A stretch of DNA of 64,000 nt from JBEIHX01 sp040381075 (GTDB lineage Bacteria > Pseudomonadota > Alphaproteobacteria > Caulobacterales > Aquidulcibacteraceae): positions 62,001-126,000 of the forward strand of contig JBEIHX010000002.1 of the NCBI GenBank assembly GCA_040381075.1. Direction: 5' to 3'. This document shows, one piece after another, positions 1 to 8,883 of the stretch. The notes beneath the pieces were generated by a model. It did not search any database and was not told the origin of the DNA. It saw only the letters and a list, made by a program, of their open reading frames with translations. Numbering within the stretch: the first letter of the stretch is position 1; each line of letters starts with the position of its first letter. Position numbers and translations under genes: made by a program.

Positions 1-218
1 ACGCCACATTGATGGCGAAAGAAACAGTGATCGCGGCTTCCTGGCGCAGCTTCACGGCGCAGCGTAAACGTGCAGCCGCCCCCGCACCCAATCCGGCCAC
101 ACGAACCAAGAGCATGATCACCCCCCGCCCGCCACAGCGTTACAGCTCACAGCCTCAAGGCTCGCATGATTCAGTCCCAGCGCGTGGATTTTCGCAGCCG
201 GCCGGCGGACTGCGAACA

Positions 219-932
219 ATGCGCATATTGGATGGGGCATGCGGGGGATCCAGCCAAGGGCGGCGCCCCCCCCGCGCTGTCCTCGCCCTCCCGGTTATCG
301 CCCTCGTGGGCCTGTGCACCGTAACAGCGTGTGCGAGCCGACACGGGGCGGGAGAGCAAACGGACCGGCGAGAGAACGATATGGGGTCGGTCACTTCGCG
401 CGCGGTTGACGCCGCTGGCGATGCAGCCCGGGAAACCGGGGTCGGCGTTCGGGAGGCAGCCCGCGAGACCCGGGCCGGCGTTGGCGATGCGGCGCGCCAA
501 CCACTGAAGGACATCGGGCTGGTGCGCGAGGACATTCCCGAAATCCTGCTCTCGATCGAGTACGCCTACATGCCGCCGCCCAGCCCGACCTGCATGGTCC
601 TCGCACAGCAGGTCACAGCCCTGGATACGGTGCTTGGCCCGGACCAGGATTGGCCGCTGGCCGACAAGAGCCTGGGCGAGCGAGGAGGAGAGGTCGCGGG
701 GGACGTCATCCTCGACGCGGTTCGCTCGGGCGCAGCCTCGGTCATCCCTGCCCGCGGCGTGGTGCGTTGGATCTCAGGCGCCGACCGGCACGATAAAAAG
801 GTCAATCAGGCCATCGAACGCGGGCAACCGCGACGGGCCTATCTCAAGGGACTCGGGGAAGCTCTTGGATGCAAGCCCCCGGCAGCGCCGCTGCCGTCGC
901 CGGAAAAACCCAAACCGGCCACGCAGGAATAG
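219..932 (+). CDS. putative lipoprotein of unknown function
   Basis: A 237-residue protein of unknown function, predicted to be exported and lipid-anchored. I start it at the internal ATG because the next 38 residues form a signal peptide: a basic stretch (GRRPPRA), a hydrophobic core, and a lipobox TVTAC with the lipidated Cys at residue 38. The frame stays open upstream, but that sequence looks non-coding. Residues 50-90 carry Ala/Glu/Arg-rich near-repeats (DAARETGVG, EAARETRAG, DAARQ), probably helical. The rest is Ala/Pro/Gly-rich with no recognised domain, and the C-terminus is Pro/Lys-rich. It converges on tgt, with only 37 bp between the stops. Function unknown. Confidence 0.6.
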   Translation: MRILDGACGGSSQGRRPPRAVLALPVIALVGLCTVTACASRHGAGEQTDRRENDMGSVTSRAVDAAGDAARETGVGVREAARETRAGVGDAARQPLKDIGLVREDIPEILLSIEYAYMPPPSPTCMVLAQQVTALDTVLGPDQDWPLADKSLGERGGEVAGDVILDAVRSGAASVIPARGVVRWISGADRHDKKVNQAIERGQPRRAYLKGLGEALGCKPPAAPLPSPEKPKPATQE

Positions 933-969
933 CCAGTCGCCACACGCCCGACAGCCGGCGCAGCACACG

Positions 970-2124
970 TCAGTCGGCCGCAGAACCAGGCGGGTCGCTT
1001 GCCGCCCGCGCCTGTGCGCGCCAGCGGGCGGCAAGGTCAGCCCGTAGGGAGGCAAAGTCCCCGTGGGCGATGGCGGCCCGCAGACGCTGCATGAATGCCT
1101 GGTAGAACGCGACATTGTGCAAGGACAGCAGCATCGGCCCGAGATGCTCGCCGGCTTTGAAGAGGTGGTGCAGATAGGCTTTCGCATAGGAGCAGGATGC
1201 CGGACAATCGCTGTCCGGATCGAGGGGGGTCAGATCTTCAGCATATCTTGCGTTCCGCAAGTTGAGGGGGCCGTCCCAGGTCCAGGCTTGGCCATGTCTT
1301 CCCGCACGGGTGGGCAGCACACAATCGAACATGTCGACGCCGCGCGCGACGGCTTCGAGGATATCCAGCGGCTTACCAACGCCCATCAGATAGCGCGGAC
1401 GCTCCGTCGGCAGATGTGGCGTCGTCGCATCAAGGGTGTCGCACATCGCGGCGAAGCCCTCGCCGACCGCAAGGCCCCCAACAGCATAACCGTCGAACCC
1501 GATGTCCACCAGCGCCTGCGCAGACGCCTGACGCAGGTCCGGCTCAAGCCCGCCTTGAACAATTCCAAACAGCGCCTGACGGTCACGATCCCCGAAAGCC
1601 GTCTTGCAGCGCCGCGCCCAGCGAATGGACAACTCCATCGCACGCGCGACCACGTCACGCGCAGCCGGCAGCGCCACGCACTCGTCAAGCTGCATGACGA
1701 TATCTGCGCCGATGCTTTCAGCCTGAATCGCAACCGAGGTCTCAGGCGTCAGAAGGCGGCGCGACCCATCGAGATGGGACCGAAACTCAACCCCCTCCTC
1801 GGTGAGGCGGCGCAGGCCGGCCAGCGACATGACCTGAAAGCCGCCTGAGTCTGTCAGGATCGGCCCGTACCAGCGCATAAGCGAATGGAGCCCGCCGAGC
1901 CGGGCAAGGCGGTCAGGGCCGGGGCGCAGCATCAGATGGTAGGTATTGGCGAGAATGACGTCCGCGCCGGCGGCCCGCACTTGCTCGGTGGTCAGCGCTT
2001 TCACCGTTCCGGCGGTCCCGACGGGCATGAAGGCGGGCGTTCTGATCGCGCCCCGCGGCGTGGCCAAGACGCCTGTTCGGGCGCCGCCTGAGACAGCATC
2101 GATCGTAAAGGCGAACTCAGCCAT
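970..2124 (-). CDS. tgt: queuine/preQ1 tRNA-guanine transglycosylase
   Basis: Exchanges guanine 34 of GUN-anticodon tRNAs for preQ1 in queuosine synthesis. The 384 residues cover the whole TIM-barrel enzyme: TDSGGFQ at 91-97 with the conserved Asp92, QLDEC at 145-149, GGLAVGEG at 216-223, and the covalent nucleophile Asp267 in FDCVLPTR. The start is an ATG overlapping the queA stop by 8 bp, so the two are translationally coupled. The zinc-binding loop is unusual: the family's C-x-C-x2-C ligands read S305-D-C307-P-A-S310-C311 here, although the ligand His336 is kept. Two of the three cysteines are therefore replaced or shifted. Family assignment is secure. Confidence 0.95.
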   Translation of the reverse strand: MAEFAFTIDAVSGGARTGVLATPRGAIRTPAFMPVGTAGTVKALTTEQVRAAGADVILANTYHLMLRPGPDRLARLGGLHSLMRWYGPILTDSGGFQVMSLAGLRRLTEEGVEFRSHLDGSRRLLTPETSVAIQAESIGADIVMQLDECVALPAARDVVARAMELSIRWARRCKTAFGDRDRQALFGIVQGGLEPDLRQASAQALVDIGFDGYAVGGLAVGEGFAAMCDTLDATTPHLPTERPRYLMGVGKPLDILEAVARGVDMFDCVLPTRAGRHGQAWTWDGPLNLRNARYAEDLTPLDPDSDCPASCSYAKAYLHHLFKAGEHLGPMLLSLHNVAFYQAFMQRLRAAIAHGDFASLRADLAARWRAQARAASDPPGSAAD

Positions 2125-3175
2125 CGGCGCGATGGAGCAAAGACGCATCCCCATAGGAGAGGAAGCGATACCCGGACGCGATTGCGTGCGAATAGGCGCG
2201 CCGCATCGTATCACTGCCGGCAAATGCTGAGACCAGCATCAGCAGGGTGGATTTGGGCGTGTGAAAGTTTGTCATCAGAACGTCTACCGCCCGAAAACGA
2301 TAGCCGGGGGTGATGAACAGGCGCGTCTCCCCGACAAAGGGATGAAAAATTCCATCGCCATCCACGATGCTTTCAAGCGTTCGCAGCGAGGTTGTTCCTA
2401 CGGCGACGATGCGTCGCCCGTCGCGTCGCGCGCGGTTCAGCGACACGGCCGTCCCCTCAGACACTTCGCACCATTCCGCGTGCATAACATGATCTTCGAC
2501 ACGTTCCGTCTTGACGGGCAGAAAGGTGCCTGCGCCGACGTGCAGGGTAACGTGCTCGCGCTCGATGCCTGCATCAGTCAGGCTCGCGAGAAGACCTTCG
2601 GTGAAGTGTAGTCCGGCGGTTGGAGTCGCGACTGATCCATCGCGCCTGGCGTAGACTGTCTGATAATCCACTTCATCAGCCCTGCCGGCAGCGCGGCGCG
2701 CGGCGATGTAAGGAGGCAAAGGCATCGTCCCCTGGCGGATGATCGCCTGATCGAGGTCTGCTCCGGATTGATCAAACGCCAGTGTGATCACTCCGTCGTC
2801 ATCTTTGTCGACGACCGTTGCGAACAAACTGTCAAAGAACAGGCCATCGCCGACGCGAAGCCGTTTGCCAGGCCGCGCCAACGCTTTCCAGCGATCCGGG
2901 GCTGTGCGTTCGATGAGATTGACGCTGACGCGCACCACGCCGCCCTCAGGGCTTCGCGCCGGGCGAACGGCCTTGAGAGCGGCTGGGATGGTGCGGGTGT
3001 CATTGAAGACCATCAGATCGCCGGGCCTCAGGACCCTGGGCAACTCTCGAACGATGCGGTCCTCCAGGCATCCTCCGGGGCGAACGACAAGCAGCCGCGC
3101 GCTGTCGCGCGGGCGCGCAGGCGCCAGAGCGATCTGAGTTTCCGGCAGCGGAAAATCAAAATCGGAGACATCCAT
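2117..3175 (-). CDS. queA: S-adenosylmethionine:tRNA ribosyltransferase-isomerase
   Basis: Transfers and isomerises the ribosyl part of SAM onto preQ1 in tRNA to make epoxyqueuosine, the step after Tgt. The 352-residue protein has the family start (DFDFPLPETQIALAPARPRD), the motif ARRDGSVATPTAGLHFTE in the middle and the C-terminal YRFRAVDVLMTNFHTPKSTL block. Length matches the family. It lies directly upstream of tgt and overlaps it by 8 bp. A cyclophilin gene precedes it on the same strand by 33 bp, so the four genes from the second cyclophilin to tgt are probably one transcript. Confidence 0.95.
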   Translation of the reverse strand: MDVSDFDFPLPETQIALAPARPRDSARLLVVRPGGCLEDRIVRELPRVLRPGDLMVFNDTRTIPAALKAVRPARSPEGGVVRVSVNLIERTAPDRWKALARPGKRLRVGDGLFFDSLFATVVDKDDDGVITLAFDQSGADLDQAIIRQGTMPLPPYIAARRAAGRADEVDYQTVYARRDGSVATPTAGLHFTEGLLASLTDAGIEREHVTLHVGAGTFLPVKTERVEDHVMHAEWCEVSEGTAVSLNRARRDGRRIVAVGTTSLRTLESIVDGDGIFHPFVGETRLFITPGYRFRAVDVLMTNFHTPKSTLLMLVSAFAGSDTMRRAYSHAIASGYRFLSYGDASLLHRADG

Positions 3176-3208
3176 GCCCTGGCGGCCTCAAAGTCGGCGC
3201 ACGCGGAC

Positions 3209-3691
3209 CTAAAGATCGGCCGCAACGCGCATGGACAGGATCTGTCCCGGGGAACGGGGCGGCTCGCCTTTCGGCAGGGCGTCAACGGCCTCCATGCCCT
3301 GCGTCACCTGCCCCCAGACTGTGTACTGCCGATCGAGAAACCGCGCGTCGTCAAAGCAGATGAAGAACTGGCTGTTGGCCGAATTGGGATCATTTGTGCG
3401 AGCCATCGAACAGGCGCCGCGCGTGTGGGGTTGCGGATTGAACTCCTGTTTGAGGTCGGGCTTGGATGAGCCTCCGGTGCCGCGCCCATGCGGGCAGCCG
3501 GCCTGGGCCATGAAACCGTCGATCACGCGGTGGAAGACAATCCCGTCATAAAAGCCCTCGCGTGCGAGTTCCTTGATCCGCGCAACATGATTGGGGGCGA
3601 GGTCCGGGCGCAGCTGAATTGTGACATCCCCCGTCGAAAGGGTCAATTTGAGGGTGTTTTCCGCATCCGGGGTCATGGCATTGTCTGGCAT
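3209..3691 (-). CDS. cytoplasmic cyclophilin-type peptidyl-prolyl isomerase
   Basis: Catalyses cis-trans isomerisation of Xaa-Pro bonds. The 160-residue protein is a bare cyclophilin domain with no signal peptide, hence cytoplasmic. Diagnostic segments are FYDGIVFHRVIDGFMAQAG (catalytic Arg in FHRV), GTGGSSKPDLKQEF, and SMARTNDPNSANSQFFI. The ATG was chosen over upstream in-frame codons because GGAG precedes it at good spacing and the conserved domain begins soon after. It lies between queA and a second, exported cyclophilin on the same strand. The two share the isomerase core but differ in compartment. Confidence 0.93.
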   Translation of the reverse strand: MPDNAMTPDAENTLKLTLSTGDVTIQLRPDLAPNHVARIKELAREGFYDGIVFHRVIDGFMAQAGCPHGRGTGGSSKPDLKQEFNPQPHTRGACSMARTNDPNSANSQFFICFDDARFLDRQYTVWGQVTQGMEAVDALPKGEPPRSPGQILSMRVAADL

Positions 3692-3711
3692 CGGGGACTC
3701 CTCGCTTGGGA

Positions 3712-4626
3712 CTATTGGGTACGGATGGTCTCTATGGGCATAGCGCACAGCTTGGCCATAGATCCAAGCGCACGTTTGTTCCGCTCAAGTTTGGCGGCAA
3801 AGGCGGGCGTGTCCGTGCGCTCGGTCCAATACTGTGGCCGCTCCGCTGCCGGAATGTCGGCGGCCACGCGCATTCGAATGATGGCGTCCGGCTTAAACCC
3901 GGGTGTTTGACCGATCGTGCCGACGGCGATCTGATCAACCGCAGCCTGCCCGTCAATGATCCTGCCCCATGCCGTGTATTGGCCGTCCAGGCTCGACGTA
4001 TCGCCGCGCATGAGAAAAATCTGGCTATTGCCGGAGTCAACATTGTTGGCCAGGCGCGCGGTGGACACGATGCCCTTGCAGTGCAGAATCCACGTGTTGA
4101 CCTTGCCGTCGGCCGAGAGCGGGCGAAGCGCGTCAGGCTGCGAGGCCACTGGCAAGGCGTCGACAAAGCCAGTCTGGACGGTCGCGCTGACGGCGCCGAG
4201 CCGCATGACCTCGCTGGCGTAGGGCGTGAGCGGGGCGTCTGCGCCGCGGCGGAACGAAAACTCCGCCTTCAGATCTGGCTTTGACGACCCTCCGCTTCCA
4301 GTTGCCGTCGGATCGCCGATCTGAGCCATGAACCGGTCGATCACGCGATGAAACACGAGTCCATCGTAGAACTTCTCGCGCGCCAACTCCCTGAAACGGG
4401 CGACATGTGCGGGCGCGGCGCGCTGCGCCATTTCCACTGCCACCGTACCGACCGTGGTCTCAATCACGAGCAGGTTTTCGGGATCGACCAGGCGAAACAG
4501 CGCCGGGTCAGGCGCGGGCGCGTTTGGGTTTGGCGCGGCGACAGCCCCAGGGAAGAATGCATCGGCCTGGGACAGGCCCAGCGCCGATGCACAGGCAAGA
4601 GCAAGGAGCAACGGGCGTTTCAGCAT
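3712..4626 (-). CDS. exported cyclophilin-type peptidyl-prolyl isomerase
   Basis: A 304-residue, periplasm-targeted cyclophilin. The start is the ATG preceded by AAGGA and opens a Sec signal peptide (MLKRPLLLALACASALGLSQADA). The isomerase core follows: FYDGLVFHRVIDRFMAQIGD, GSGGSSKPDLKAEF, then the substrate pocket in NVDSGNSQIFLM and LDGQYTAWGRII. An insertion of about 50 residues lies between the two halves of the domain, and a ~45-residue basic tail follows it; both are absent from the short neighbour. It probably folds envelope proteins. It ends 20 bp before the start of the cytoplasmic paralogue, so the two are likely co-transcribed. Confidence 0.92.
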   Translation of the reverse strand: MLKRPLLLALACASALGLSQADAFFPGAVAAPNPNAPAPDPALFRLVDPENLLVIETTVGTVAVEMAQRAAPAHVARFRELAREKFYDGLVFHRVIDRFMAQIGDPTATGSGGSSKPDLKAEFSFRRGADAPLTPYASEVMRLGAVSATVQTGFVDALPVASQPDALRPLSADGKVNTWILHCKGIVSTARLANNVDSGNSQIFLMRGDTSSLDGQYTAWGRIIDGQAAVDQIAVGTIGQTPGFKPDAIIRMRVAADIPAAERPQYWTERTDTPAFAAKLERNKRALGSMAKLCAMPIETIRTQ

Positions 4627-5021
4627 TTGCGTTCGTTCCTTCTGCATACTTTGGCCCTCGCTATGCAATGGCCCGCGGCGATGGGCGGCGGCCACTGCTC
4701 CGGCATCCGCAGGCGTACCGGTGACCGAACGCGGGTGCGCCTGCAGCAAACCCGTCGGAAAATCCAATTGTTCGCCCCCGGGACAGCCTGAGTTCCAGAA
4801 CGCCTGAAATCCCGAAACCCCGAAACCCGGATCCCGTGAAAATCCCAAACTCCTGGGTCCCAGAATCTCCGGAGGTCCACAACTGCGGCAGGCACGGGCC
4901 CGGGCCGAAGCAGGACAACGATCCGGGCGAACCACTCGGGCGAGCCCGGCTGCGCCGCAACACAGGCCATGGCGCACGCGACCTCGATGTGATCCAGGGG
5001 AGTTCGCCAGGGGCTTCCGGC
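4627..5021. other. intergenic region coaD / exported cyclophilin
   Basis: No gene recognised in 395 bases. It lies downstream of coaD and upstream of the exported cyclophilin, so it should hold the cyclophilin promoter. Around 4805-4870 the sequence is low-complexity, with repeated CCGAAACC words and a short palindrome CTGGGTCCCAG. No convincing promoter could be named by eye. Confidence 0.5.
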
Positions 5022-5519
5022 TCAGGACGCGGCAAACTTCTGTTCCAGATCGCGCGCGACCTGCTCGGGCACAAACTTATGTACCCGCCCCCGCAGGCGG
5101 GCGATCTCCTTCACCAGTCTTGACGCAATCGCCTGGTGCTGCGGATCGGCCATCAAGAACACCGTCTCTATCGCTGGATTGAGTTTTTGGTTCATGCCAA
5201 CCATTTGAAATTCATATTCGAAGTCTGACACCGCACGCAGCCCTCGCAAGATCATGCTGGCCCCGACCTGCTCGGCGAAGTGCATAAGCAAGGTTTCAAA
5301 GGGCTGCACCTCAATGGTCACATGACCCGCGAATCTGGCGCTTTCGCGTTCCACCATTGCGACACGTTCACTGAGGTCGAAGAGTGGTTTCTTGTCACGA
5401 TTGATCGCCACCCCGATGATGAGCTTATCCACCAGTTTGACGGCGCGACCGATGATATCGAGGTGCCCATTCGTGATCGGGTCAAAGGTGCCCGGGTAGA
5501 GCCCGATGCGCTCCGTCAT
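5022..5519 (-). CDS. coaD: phosphopantetheine adenylyltransferase
   Basis: Transfers AMP from ATP to 4'-phosphopantetheine, the penultimate step of coenzyme A synthesis. The 165 residues match the family length. The nucleotidyltransferase motif GTFDPITNGH (residues 10-19) is present, with LRGLRAVSDFEYEFQM in the middle and a C-terminal SRLVKEIARLRG helix that stands for the usual ISSxxVRE signature. The start is the ATG immediately before TERIGLYPG. It lies between gyrA and the cyclophilins on the same strand, an order I associate with Caulobacter relatives. Confidence 0.95.
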   Translation of the reverse strand: MTERIGLYPGTFDPITNGHLDIIGRAVKLVDKLIIGVAINRDKKPLFDLSERVAMVERESARFAGHVTIEVQPFETLLMHFAEQVGASMILRGLRAVSDFEYEFQMVGMNQKLNPAIETVFLMADPQHQAIASRLVKEIARLRGRVHKFVPEQVARDLEQKFAAS

Positions 5520-5655
5520 GCACCCTCCCCTGTGTTTCCAAGCGCACGCCACGCAGATATTCCGGCGAACGATCGCAAGCGGCCTGCCGCCGCGGAAGCG
5601 ACGCAGACGGCCCTAACCCAAGTGCGCCAGGAAATCGAGCCCATTTCCACAAACC

Positions 5656-5685
5656 TCAATCACGCCCGCCTCAATCACGCCCGGG
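5656..5685. repeat. 2 x 15-bp direct repeat over the gyrA stop codon
   Basis: Two adjacent copies of a 15-bp unit (TCAATCACGCCCGCC and TCAATCACGCCCGGG). On the minus strand, the second listed copy contains the last codons and stop of gyrA, and the other follows it directly. This looks like a tandem duplication of the 3' end of the gene, leaving a second copy of the stop just downstream. Confidence 0.85.
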
Positions 5686-8460
5686 CGCCCGCTCTGCAGA
5701 CAGGTCCTCAAGATGCTCGACCGCGACGACACGCTCGCCGGCGGCGACACGGATGACTGTCACGCCTTGGGTGCCGCGGCCAGCAATGCGGATCTGGTCG
5801 CACGGGGTGCGGATCACCTGGCTGCCGTCCGTCACCAGCATCACCTCGTCTGTCTCCTCGACAGGGAAGCTCGCGGCGACGCGGGCGGCAGGATCGGCGA
5901 GTTTGTGCGCAACCAGGCCCTTTCCGCCGCGCCCCGTCAAACGATACTCGTAGGCGGACGTGCGTTTGCCGAAGCCGCGGTCGGTCACAGTCAGCACAAA
6001 CTGCTCCCGTGCGCCCAACACAGCGATCCGCTCGGGCCCGATCGCCTCCGCGCTTTCGTCCGCCTCTGCGCTCTCGGCGTCAACGGGCTCGCCAGGCTCC
6101 TCCCCGATCGCACGCCGCATGGCGGCCGCGTGGCGCAGGTACGCGGCGCGTTCTGCAGGAGTCGCCTCGACGCCGCGCAGGACGCTCATGCCGATGACCT
6201 CATCGTCCTCGCCAAGCGCGATGCCGCGCACGCCTGTCGAGGTGCGCCCGGCGAACACCCGCACTTCATCAACAGCGAAGCGAATACACATCGCCTTCGC
6301 AGTGGTCAGAAGGATGTCATCCGTCGGCGTGCACATGCGAACCCCGACGATCGAGTCACCATCGTCCGGCTTCATGGCGATCTTGCCGGATCGGTTCACA
6401 TTCACGAAGTCAGAGAGCTTGTTGCGCCGCACATATCCCGATCGGGTCGCAAACATCACGTCAAGGGCGGCCCACTCTGCTGGATCTTCAGGCAGCGCCA
6501 TGACGGATGTAATTGTCTCGCCCTTCTCGAGCGGCAACATGTTGACAAGCGCCTTGCCGCGCGCAGTCGGCGCACCTTCAGGGAGCCGCCAGACCTTCTC
6601 CTTGTACACCATCCCGGTCGACGAGAAGAACAACACCGGCGCGTGGGTCGAGGCGACGAACAGACGCGTGACGTAGTCCTCGTCCTTGGTGGCCATTCCA
6701 GTCTTGCCCTTCCCGCCGCGGTGCTGCGTGCGGTACGCAGACAGCGAGGTGCGCTTGACGTAACCCCCATGCGTGACCGTGACGACCATGTCGTCGCGTG
6801 GAATGAGCGCTTCGTCTTCAATATCGACATCTGCATCCACGAAGATCGTGCGACGCGGGGCGGCGAAGCGGGCGCGCACGTCGGAAAGCTCGTCCTTAAC
6901 GACGCCGCGGATCCGGGCGCGGGACGACAGCAGGTCCAGCAGGTCCCGAATGGTCTCCGCCAGCTTCAAGCCTTCCTCATCCAATTCCTCGCGCCCAAGG
7001 CCTGTCAACCGCTGCAGGCGCAGGTCCAGAATTGCGCGCGCCTGCTCGTCGGTAAGACGGATCGCGCCGTCGTCGGCAAGCATGGATCTCGGGTCGGCGA
7101 TCAAAGCGATGAGAGGCGCGATATTCTTTGCATCCCAGTCCCGCGACATGAGTCCGGCGCGCGCGGCGGCCGGATCGGGCGACTCGCGGATGATGCGGAT
7201 CACATCATCGATATTGGCGACGGCGACTGCCAGCCCAACCAGAACATGGCCGCGCTCGCGCGCCTTGGAAAGCCGGTGCTTTGCGCGCCGCGCAATGACG
7301 TCTTCGCGAAACGAAATGAAGCTTTCAAGGATAGTGCGCAGCGTCATCTGCTGCGGTCGCCCGGCGTTCAGCGCGAGCATGTTGAAACTGATGGACGTCT
7401 GCAGCGGCGAGTAGCGATACAGCTGGTTCAGGACCACATCCGGCGTCGCGTCACGCTTGAGTTCGATGACGATGCGGATCCCCTGGCGGTTTGATTCGTC
7501 GCGGATCTCGGCGATCCCCTCGACGCGCTTTTCACGCACGAGTTCGGAGATCTTCTCCACCATCGAGGCCTTGTTCACCGCGTAGGGGATCGAAGAAACG
7601 ATGATCGCGTCACGGTCCTTGCGCAGCTCACGGATCTCCACGCCGCCACGCACGACCACTGAGCCGCGCCCCGTAGCGAGCGCATGGCGGGCGGCGGCCC
7701 GCCCGATGATCTCGCCGCCGGTGGGGAAGTCTGGTCCGGGAACGATCTCAAGAAGCTCGAGATCCGTGATATCCGGGTTGTCGATCATGGCGAGCGTTGC
7801 GTCCACCACTTCGCCAAGGTTGTGGGGCGGGATCGAAGTCGCCATCCCCACGGCGATACCCGACCCGCCGTTCACGAGGAGGTTCGGATATCGCGCAGGC
7901 AGAACCGCGGGTTCGTCTTCCTTTCCATCGTAATTGGGCTGGAAGTCGACGGTGTTGTCGCCAAGATCCTCAAGGATGGGCAGTGCAGCCTTCGAAAGAC
8001 GCGCTTCGGTGTAGCGCATCGCGGCCGGCGGATCCGCGTCCACTGAGCCGAAATTGCCTTGCCCATCGATGAGCATGAGCCCCATCGAAAAATCCTGCGC
8101 CATGCGCACAAGCGCATCGTAGATCGCCTGATCGCCGTGCGGGTGATACTTACCCATCACGTCGCCGACGACCCGGGCCGACTTGACGTAGGGCCGGTCC
8201 GGCGTTTGATTGTTCTCGTACATCGAATAGAGAATTCGCCGATGAACCGGCTTCAGGCCGTCACGGGCGTCAGGAAGAGCGCGCGCGACGATGACGCTCA
8301 TGGCGTAATCGAGATAGCTGCGCTTCAGTTCGTCTTCGATGTGGACAACCGGACCGCTGCGCGGCGCGCCTGTTTCTGACGGCTGATCCGGGCCGGGCGG
8401 GGCAGGTTCGTCTGTCACGGGAGGCTGCAGTCTCTTCAGCGCTGATGTGGGGGCCCACAT
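5671..8460 (-). CDS. gyrA: DNA gyrase subunit A
   Basis: Breakage-reunion subunit of gyrase, which introduces negative supercoils. About 930 residues from the proposed ATG. A GTG at 8418 is an alternative start, since neither has a strong ribosome site and the first ~35 residues are a low-complexity Pro-rich tail. The catalytic Tyr150 is in AAMRYTEARL. The quinolone-determining loop reads HPHGDQAIYDALVRMAQDF, so the position equivalent to E. coli Ser83 is Gln111, while Asp87 is conserved (Asp115). The C-terminal pinwheel contains the GyrA box QHRGGKG. An acidic insertion rich in Glu/Ala (AESAEADESAEA) lies late in the C-terminal domain. Confidence 0.96.
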   Translation of the reverse strand: MWAPTSALKRLQPPVTDEPAPPGPDQPSETGAPRSGPVVHIEDELKRSYLDYAMSVIVARALPDARDGLKPVHRRILYSMYENNQTPDRPYVKSARVVGDVMGKYHPHGDQAIYDALVRMAQDFSMGLMLIDGQGNFGSVDADPPAAMRYTEARLSKAALPILEDLGDNTVDFQPNYDGKEDEPAVLPARYPNLLVNGGSGIAVGMATSIPPHNLGEVVDATLAMIDNPDITDLELLEIVPGPDFPTGGEIIGRAAARHALATGRGSVVVRGGVEIRELRKDRDAIIVSSIPYAVNKASMVEKISELVREKRVEGIAEIRDESNRQGIRIVIELKRDATPDVVLNQLYRYSPLQTSISFNMLALNAGRPQQMTLRTILESFISFREDVIARRAKHRLSKARERGHVLVGLAVAVANIDDVIRIIRESPDPAAARAGLMSRDWDAKNIAPLIALIADPRSMLADDGAIRLTDEQARAILDLRLQRLTGLGREELDEEGLKLAETIRDLLDLLSSRARIRGVVKDELSDVRARFAAPRRTIFVDADVDIEDEALIPRDDMVVTVTHGGYVKRTSLSAYRTQHRGGKGKTGMATKDEDYVTRLFVASTHAPVLFFSSTGMVYKEKVWRLPEGAPTARGKALVNMLPLEKGETITSVMALPEDPAEWAALDVMFATRSGYVRRNKLSDFVNVNRSGKIAMKPDDGDSIVGVRMCTPTDDILLTTAKAMCIRFAVDEVRVFAGRTSTGVRGIALGEDDEVIGMSVLRGVEATPAERAAYLRHAAAMRRAIGEEPGEPVDAESAEADESAEAIGPERIAVLGAREQFVLTVTDRGFGKRTSAYEYRLTGRGGKGLVAHKLADPAARVAASFPVEETDEVMLVTDGSQVIRTPCDQIRIAGRGTQGVTVIRVAAGERVVAVEHLEDLSAERAPGRD

Positions 8461-8883
8461 CGGGACGGGTTTATACAGGGACAGGGCTGGCGCCACGACT
8501 CGCGCCGTCCTGAAGCCACGTGCTACCACCCCACGTCAGACAGAGCAAAGCATGCATGCGGTCGTGGGCCGGCGGCCGGCGCTGTAACGGCGCCGCCTGG
8601 GCCTGGTCGGGCGCTCACTGCAGCCAATGGCTGGCCCTGCAGGCCTGTCGCCGTGGCGAAAGTCTCAGGCGCAGCCGGACGGCAGGCACACCGGGACCAA
8701 ACATGACGCCAACAAACATGACGCCAACAGGGGAAAAGCGGCATGGCGCCCTGGCGGCATGGGAAACGCCGCCCTACGGCCGTCCGGAAGATGATTCGCC
8801 GGCGCCGCTGCGACACCAGACGGGCGAACCTGTGCGGCGCCGGCCTCGTCTGAACAACCCGGGGCAAGGCCCATACAGAGCCG
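8461..8883. other. intergenic region upstream of gyrA
   Basis: No gene recognised in 423 bases between gyrA and the transporter gene, both on the minus strand. It should contain the gyrA promoter. It holds a perfect 15-bp tandem duplication (8699-8728). Open frames crossing it are compositionally biased and match nothing I know. Confidence 0.5.
8699..8728. repeat. 2 x 15-bp perfect direct repeat
   Basis: Two identical adjacent copies of AAACATGACGCCAAC in the gyrA upstream region, one of several 13-15 bp tandem duplications between genes in this window. Confidence 0.85.

Noticed and set aside
1063..1848. 261-codon open frame antisense to tgt
   Set aside because: tgt motifs occupy the other strand; no ribosome site or domain.
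5713..7494. 593-codon open frame on the plus strand
   Set aside because: It is antisense to gyrA, whose motifs are unambiguous; the translation is His/Arg/Asp-rich and matches nothing. Long antisense frames are expected in GC-rich genes.
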